Assembly (NCBI GenBank): GCA_035546355.1
Contig: DATKEH010000270.1
Span: forward strand, 1 to 10,288
Source of the DNA: DATKEH01 sp035546355
GTDB taxonomy: Bacteria > Acidobacteriota > Thermoanaerobaculia > Multivoradales > JAIOJS01
DNA: 10,288 nucleotides
Direction: 5' to 3'
Each line of letters begins with the position of its first letter. Positions within the stretch are counted from its first letter, which is position 1. Below are positions 8,301-10,288 of the stretch, in pieces. A model generated the notes under the pieces. That model was given only the letters and a program-made list of their open reading frames with translations, made no database searches and was not told the origin of the DNA. The position numbers and the translations under genes are program-made.

Positions 8301-8358
8301 ACTCCAGCAGCCGCTCGACGCTGCGCCAGTACCGGCGCTCCTGGTGGGCGTCGCTCAT
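5338..8358 (-). CDS. actB: ActB: molybdopterin-oxidoreductase-like/ferredoxin-type iron-sulfur subunit of alternative complex III
   Basis: This 1006-residue protein starts at an ATG (8358) 7 nt after the ActA stop, with GAGGG just upstream. A twin-arginine-like signal (TRRSVMKLLG, R44-R45) runs to LTGC (C63), implying periplasmic export, perhaps as a lipoprotein. Residues about 64-720 are the molybdopterin-oxidoreductase-like part. In known ActB this part carries no Mo cofactor. An Ala/Pro/Glu-rich stretch (551-590) interrupts it before GYEIVFCPSPYLWDGR. The C-terminal part is NrfC/PsrB-like, with cysteines at 783, 786, 789, 793; 838, 841, 846, 850; 870, 876, 880; 919, 922; 949 and 953. Fifteen cysteines fit three 4Fe-4S clusters and one 3Fe-4S cluster. 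It should pass electrons between the membrane subunit and the ActA hemes. The usual membrane partner ActC is missing; the CydA-like protein is the candidate substitute. Confidence 0.95.
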   Translation of the reverse strand: MSDAHQERRYWRSVERLLESPALHQEPSPELADGADLPPDELTRRSVMKLLGASFALAGLTGCRRPEEHIVPYVQAPEGLVPGVPQRYATTFPLGADAYGLLVESHEGRPTKVEGNPQHPATCGAATAWMQAATLELYDPDRSRRVLRRQRAAADEAGEGGEDEPGLQAGGWDDFVAAWRQGAEGIAAGGGAGLAVLVEETSSPTLGRLVSELRRRYPAARVVAWSPVSDGAIYRGLGGRRPWYDLEHARVVLALDCDLLLTESNSLHHARGFAAARRPERAAEGMLRLYAVESTLTLTGANADHRLRLQSRRVPAFLAALGRELGVAAGGGDAARELPAEVAARVPVIARDLRAAGSGALVAAGRRQPEAVHRQVLAINQALGAVGTTLALQPLADVLWGEAEGLRELVAGMAAGEVETLVMVGGNPAYDAPADLGFAAALDRVPVSVHLSSRRDETSRRATWHLPRAHFLEAWGDARSVDGTASVIQPLIAPLLGGISDVELLALVAHGEARPGHEEVRETWAARGVGGEEAWRQALHDGVLPPGSEAGAGTAAMVGAAPAPEPAAEAEPAAAAVPPAAGEGSPAGGEDGYEIVFCPSPYLWDGRFANNAWLQELPHPLTKVTWGNAALVSPATAAELGVGAGDRLLLNHAGHKLALPVFVLPGQADGSIAVELGYGRAAAGRVGDGVGRDAYRLRTAAAPWIATAVTAHRTWGDGTLVQTQEHARMEGRQLVREAPVAAFLANPGFAQEPEAKLRLESLWPEPAYDEGPQWGMAVDLSRCIGCMACVAACQSENNIPVVGPEMIARGREMHWLRVDRYFAGDAADPEVVFQPVPCMHCENAPCEQVCPVAATVHDGQGLNLMVYNRCIGTRYCSNNCPYKVRRFNFFNYTKATPEIGKMAMNPDVTVRSRGVMEKCTYCVQRISEGKLAAKSAGRELRDGDVVTACQQSCPTEAILFGDLLQADSRVVERKASPRDYTLLAELNNKPRTTYQAKIRNPNPEWT

Positions 8359-8365
8359 CGGGCCC

Positions 8366-9013
8366 TCATCGGTGGCAGGCGCCGCAGTCCTCGGGAGGCG
8401 CCAGCCGGCGCTCGGCGAGCAGCCGCGCGCCTACCGTAGCCTGGTCGGACGGCGGCTCCCAGGCGGTGTCGGTGACCTCGTCCTCGGCGCGCAGGTGGGG
8501 GGTCGGGTCGCGGTGGCAGTCCAGGCACCAGCCCATCGACAGCGGCGCGACCTGCATCACCCGGTCCATGGCCGCCACGTCGCCGTGGCAGCTCGAGCAC
8601 CCGACGCCGGCGGCGACGTGGGGAGCATGCGGGAAGTAGGCATACTCCGGCACCTTGTGGACCCGCTTCCAGAAGATCGGCCGCCCCGAGGCGGCGCTGG
8701 CCCGCACCGGCTCGAGGCTCTCCAGGTCGCGCCCTACCAGCTGATGGCAGTTCATGCAGGTCTGCGTCGGCGGCACCGACGCCACCGCCGCGCGCTCGAC
8801 GGTGGTGTGGCAGTACAGGCAGGAGATCTCGAGCTCGCCGGCGTGCAGGCGGTGGCTGAACGCCACCGGCTGCTGCGGCCGGTACCCGACGTCGGTGAAC
8901 TCCGGGGAGGCGTAGTACCAGACCCCCAGCGTCACCAGCCCCCCCAGCACCGCCACCGCCGCGAGGAGGTACAGGGGGACCCGGTTTACCCACTCGGGGA
9001 AGACCTGCGGCAA
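8366..9013 (-). CDS. actA: ActA: pentaheme cytochrome c subunit of alternative complex III
   Basis: I place the start at TTG 9013, giving 215 residues, because the product then begins PQVFPEWVNRVPLYLL, the usual ActA opening. GGGAG lies 6 nt upstream. A farther in-frame TTG at 9100 would add 29 Pro/Glu/Arg-rich residues, but it has no clear ribosome site and coincides with a -35 element. One helix (about 12-34) anchors the protein, with the heme domain in the periplasm. Five CxxCH sites are present: C65-H69, C86-H90, C139-H143, C163-H167 and C210-H214, the last almost at the C-terminus. PPTQTCMNCHQLV and PLSMGWCLDCHRDP are typical ActA phrases. In ACIII, ActA carries electrons from the ActB Fe-S clusters to the monoheme subunits. 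It is the first gene of the operon. Confidence 0.93.
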   Translation of the reverse strand: MPQVFPEWVNRVPLYLLAAVAVLGGLVTLGVWYYASPEFTDVGYRPQQPVAFSHRLHAGELEISCLYCHTTVERAAVASVPPTQTCMNCHQLVGRDLESLEPVRASAASGRPIFWKRVHKVPEYAYFPHAPHVAAGVGCSSCHGDVAAMDRVMQVAPLSMGWCLDCHRDPTPHLRAEDEVTDTAWEPPSDQATVGARLLAERRLAPPEDCGACHR

Positions 9014-9019
9014 CCGCGA

Positions 9020-9024
9020 CTCCC
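9020..9024 (-). promoter_or_regulatory. Shine-Dalgarno deciding the ActA start
   Basis: GGGAG lies 6 nt upstream of TTG 9013. It supports this start over the TTG at 9100, where the preceding bases show no purine-rich site. Confidence 0.55.
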
Positions 9025-9071
9025 GTGATCTTTCGGGTGGATCGTGAAGCTCCGGCTCGGATCGCGGCGGA

Positions 9072-9100
9072 AGGATATCGGCGCCCGTTTCGGAGGTCAA
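9072..9100 (-). promoter_or_regulatory. Sigma70-like promoter of the act/cytochrome operon
   Basis: Read on the minus strand, TTGACC (9100-9095) is followed after exactly 17 bp by TATCCT (9077-9072). The -35 matches consensus at five of six positions and the -10 at four of six (TATxxT). It sits in the 95-bp gap between the HD gene stop and the preferred ActA start. Transcription would begin near 9065, giving a leader of about 50 nt. The location agrees with a new operon starting here. Confidence 0.5.
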
Positions 9101-9108
9101 CCGGGCCG

Positions 9109-9684
9109 CTACTCAGGCCCCCTTGTGGGGACCCTGCTGTCCCGCCGCGCGCGCAGCTCCTCGAAGACCCGCCTCACCGGCGCGAACTCCTCGTCGGGGA
9201 AGTTGTCGGGGTGCTCCCAGAACTCGACCAGACCGGCCGCCCCCCAGCGCTCGTAGTGGGCCGCCTTGAGCATCAGCTGCAATTTGTCGCAGGCGCCGAC
9301 GAAGCGCGACTCGCGGCTGGCGCCTGCCCGGTACTCCTCGTAGAGCGCGTCGACACGCGGGCCGAGGGGGGCCAGCAGCTCGCCCAGCGCCTCCCCCTCC
9401 GCCCGGTGCTTGGCGCCGGCGGGCAGGTAGCGGGCAGCGGTGCGCGGCAGGTCGCCGACCCGCACCTCGGCCAGGTCGTGGATCAGGGCCAGCTCGAGGG
9501 CGCGCAGGACGTCGAGCCCCGGCACTTCCGGCCCCAGCGCCCAGACCAGCACCTGGAGGTGGAAGTTGTGCTCGCTGACGCTCTCGGGATCCGGCACCCC
9601 GCGCAGCATCCAGCCGCTGCGCGGCACCCGGTCGAGGATCTGCAGCTCGAGCAGGCTGTCGACGAGCGAGGCGTGGCGCTTCAG
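9109..9684 (-). CDS. HD-domain 5'-deoxynucleotidase-like protein (YfbR/HDDC2 family), probable CTG start
   Basis: HD-family phosphohydrolases of this group hydrolyse deoxyribonucleoside 5'-monophosphates in the cytoplasm using a divalent metal. The first canonical start is GTG 9627, giving 172 residues. The 19 codons before it still read like the family (LLELQILDRVPRSGWMLRG), matching the HDDC2 and YfbR N-terminus. The frame is closed by the TGA of the upstream gene at 9697-9699, and no ATG, GTG or TTG lies in between. CTG 9684 is the best candidate, giving 191 residues, a normal family length. Numbered from GTG 9627, metal and catalytic motifs are ESVSEH (H20), LIHDLAEV (H50, D51), GDLP (58-61) and CDK (D114). 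It lies 12 nt after the DUF1232 gene, so the two are probably co-transcribed; it is separated from the respiratory operon by a promoter. Family confident, exact substrate unknown. Confidence 0.85.
   Translation of the reverse strand: MKRHASLVDSLLELQILDRVPRSGWMLRGVPDPESVSEHNFHLQVLVWALGPEVPGLDVLRALELALIHDLAEVRVGDLPRTAARYLPAGAKHRAEGEALGELLAPLGPRVDALYEEYRAGASRESRFVGACDKLQLMLKAAHYERWGAAGLVEFWEHPDNFPDEEFAPVRRVFEELRARRDSRVPTRGPE
9116..9133 (-). terminator. Hairpin at the end of the HD gene, possible weak terminator
   Basis: GGTCCCC (9133-9127) pairs with GGGGGCC (9122-9116) around an ACAA loop, with one T-G wobble. It covers the last codons before the TAG stop. No U-tract follows, so it is not a classical intrinsic terminator; it could protect the 3' end or help insulate the operon promoter just downstream. 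Confidence 0.25.
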
Positions 9685-9693
9685 GGTGTGGCG

Positions 9694-9698
9694 CCCTC
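9694..9698 (-). promoter_or_regulatory. Possible ribosome-binding site for a CTG start of the HD gene
   Basis: GAGGG overlaps the stop codon of the DUF1232 gene and lies 9 nt upstream of CTG 9684. It is the only purine-rich site near the conserved N-terminus and favours starting there by coupled translation. Confidence 0.35.
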
Positions 9699-10260
9699 AG
9701 ACCCCGTAGCGATCCTCGTCGAGGTCTTCCTCCGCGTCCTCCGCGTCCTCCTCGTCCTCCTCGAAATCCTCGAGCGGGTCGTCCTCGAGATCCTCGTACT
9801 CGTCGTCCTCTTCGTCCTCGTCCTCGTCCTCGTCGAAGTCCTCGGCGTCCTCGTCCGGCGCCTCCGCGTCGTACTCGTCGCCGCCGGGGGTCGCCAGGGC
9901 GACGCCGCGGCGGGCGAGCAGCCCCTTCAGACGAGCGTACAGGTTCTCGCCCAACAGCGCCTCGGCCGAGCGGGTGAGGTCGGTGAGGGTGGCGCGCAGG
10001 TCCTGCGAGCCGCTCCAGTACTTGCGCGCGTAGGGCTCGAGCTGCTCGCCCAGGGCGTGGGAGAGCACGGCGGCCGCCAGCACCACGTCGTCGACGTAGC
10101 CGCCGACGCCCAGCAGCGCCTCGGGCAGCAGGTCCGCGGGGAGGATGAAGTAGGCCAGCGCGCCGCCGATCAGGGTCTTGGAGGACTTGGGTACCTCGGG
10201 ATCGAGGAGCAGGCGGACCAGCAGGATGAACATGTCCGGCACCAGGAGGAGCACCTCCAC
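9697..10260 (-). CDS. DUF1232 (YkvA-like) membrane protein with a long acidic C-terminal tail
   Basis: From GTG 10260 the protein has 187 residues. The frame stays open to the window edge (9 more codons, no stop), so the true start may be outside. DUF1232 features are clear: LLLDPEVPKSSK (17-28), the helix leading to YFILPADLLPE (37-47), and GGYVDDVVLAAAVL (53-66). These correspond to the family's aLaYfisPiDliPd...GylDD pattern. The function of DUF1232 is not established; members are small membrane-associated proteins. The last 60 residues (128-187) are exceptional: 42 are Asp or Glu, with few hydrophobic residues, so the tail is likely disordered and could bind cations or basic partners. It precedes the HD gene by 12 nt in the same reading frame. 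It has no evident link to the respiratory operon. Confidence 0.8.
   Translation of the reverse strand: MEVLLLVPDMFILLVRLLLDPEVPKSSKTLIGGALAYFILPADLLPEALLGVGGYVDDVVLAAAVLSHALGEQLEPYARKYWSGSQDLRATLTDLTRSAEALLGENLYARLKGLLARRGVALATPGGDEYDAEAPDEDAEDFDEDEDEDEEDDEYEDLEDDPLEDFEEDEEDAEDAEEDLDEDRYGV
9700..9879 (-). repeat. Degenerate GAG/GAC trinucleotide low-complexity tract encoding the acidic tail
   Basis: This stretch is made of imperfect GAC/GAG units (on the plus strand, repeated tcctcg and tcgtcc blocks, densest at about 9800-9850). It encodes the Asp/Glu tail of the DUF1232 protein. Such tracts can change length by slippage, so the tail may vary between strains. Confidence 0.7.
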
Positions 10261-10288
10261 CGTCCGCTGGCCGAGGCGACCGGCGCGC

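Noticed and set aside
5338..8358. ActB as a catalytic molybdoenzyme
   Set aside because: The N-terminal part is ActB-like, a type known to lack Mo cofactor, and the gene sits between ActA and ActE.
5788..8439. Plus-strand open frame of 883 codons opposite ActB
   Set aside because: It is the complement of a strongly supported gene, is rich in Arg/His/Pro/Gln with no domain pattern, and is expected from codon bias in very GC-rich DNA.
9014..9100. N-terminal extension of ActA from TTG 9100
   Set aside because: It has no ribosome site, its composition is unlike ActA N-termini, and it overlaps a promoter-like element.
9109..10260. Read-through of the TGA joining the DUF1232 and HD proteins into one polypeptide
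   Set aside because: The frames match, but the base context after TGA (GGG) is not a known read-through signal, and GAGGG at the stop suggests reinitiation instead.

Overview
This is a very GC-rich window (about 70% by eye) in which every convincing gene lies on the minus strand. The gene families suggest a Gram-negative bacterium with a respiratory chain built on alternative complex III (ACIII) and many c-type cytochromes, such as Acidobacteriota, Myxococcota, Gemmatimonadota or a Nitrospirota-like lineage. Nothing in the window fixes the phylum, and there are no tRNA, rRNA, CRISPR or insertion-sequence signals.

Layout, in the direction of transcription (high to low coordinates). (1) 10288-9697: a DUF1232 (YkvA-like) membrane protein with a 60-residue, strongly acidic tail. 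(2) 9684-9109: an HD-domain nucleotidase of the YfbR/HDDC2 type. Its conserved N-terminus lies upstream of the first canonical start codon and may begin at CTG. (3) 9133-9065: a hairpin at the end of the HD gene, then a well-spaced sigma70-like promoter (TTGACC, 17 bp, TATCCT). (4) 9013-1: a seven-gene respiratory operon that runs off the left edge.

The operon order is ActA (pentaheme c), ActB (molybdopterin-oxidoreductase-like plus ferredoxin-type Fe-S protein), ActE (monoheme lipoprotein), a 14-helix CydA-like protein, a diheme cytochrome c, a four-helix membrane protein with a monoheme domain, and a diheme cytochrome c fused to an ethylbenzene-dehydrogenase-type heme-binding domain (partial). 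From ActB on, each gene overlaps the next by exactly 4 bp (GTGA or ATGA). The operon encodes 11 CxxCH sites inside the window.

The main point of interest is the combination. Canonical ACIII uses the NrfD-like proteins ActC and ActF as its membrane (quinol) module. Here there is no ActC, ActD or ActF: ActB runs directly into ActE, and the membrane subunit that follows belongs to the cytochrome bd (CydA) superfamily. That protein keeps the N-terminal core histidine and glutamate, but I find no quinol-loop GRxPW motif and no CydB gene. My reading is a hybrid machine: the Fe-S/heme electron relay of ACIII, a bd-superfamily membrane protein that probably does not use quinol in the classical way, and a set of periplasmic cytochrome c domains. 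It may exchange electrons with soluble cytochrome c and oxygen or another acceptor. The architecture is seen directly; the function is inferred. Related bd-superfamily clades lacking the quinol site have been described, so the novelty of this exact gene set needs a database check.
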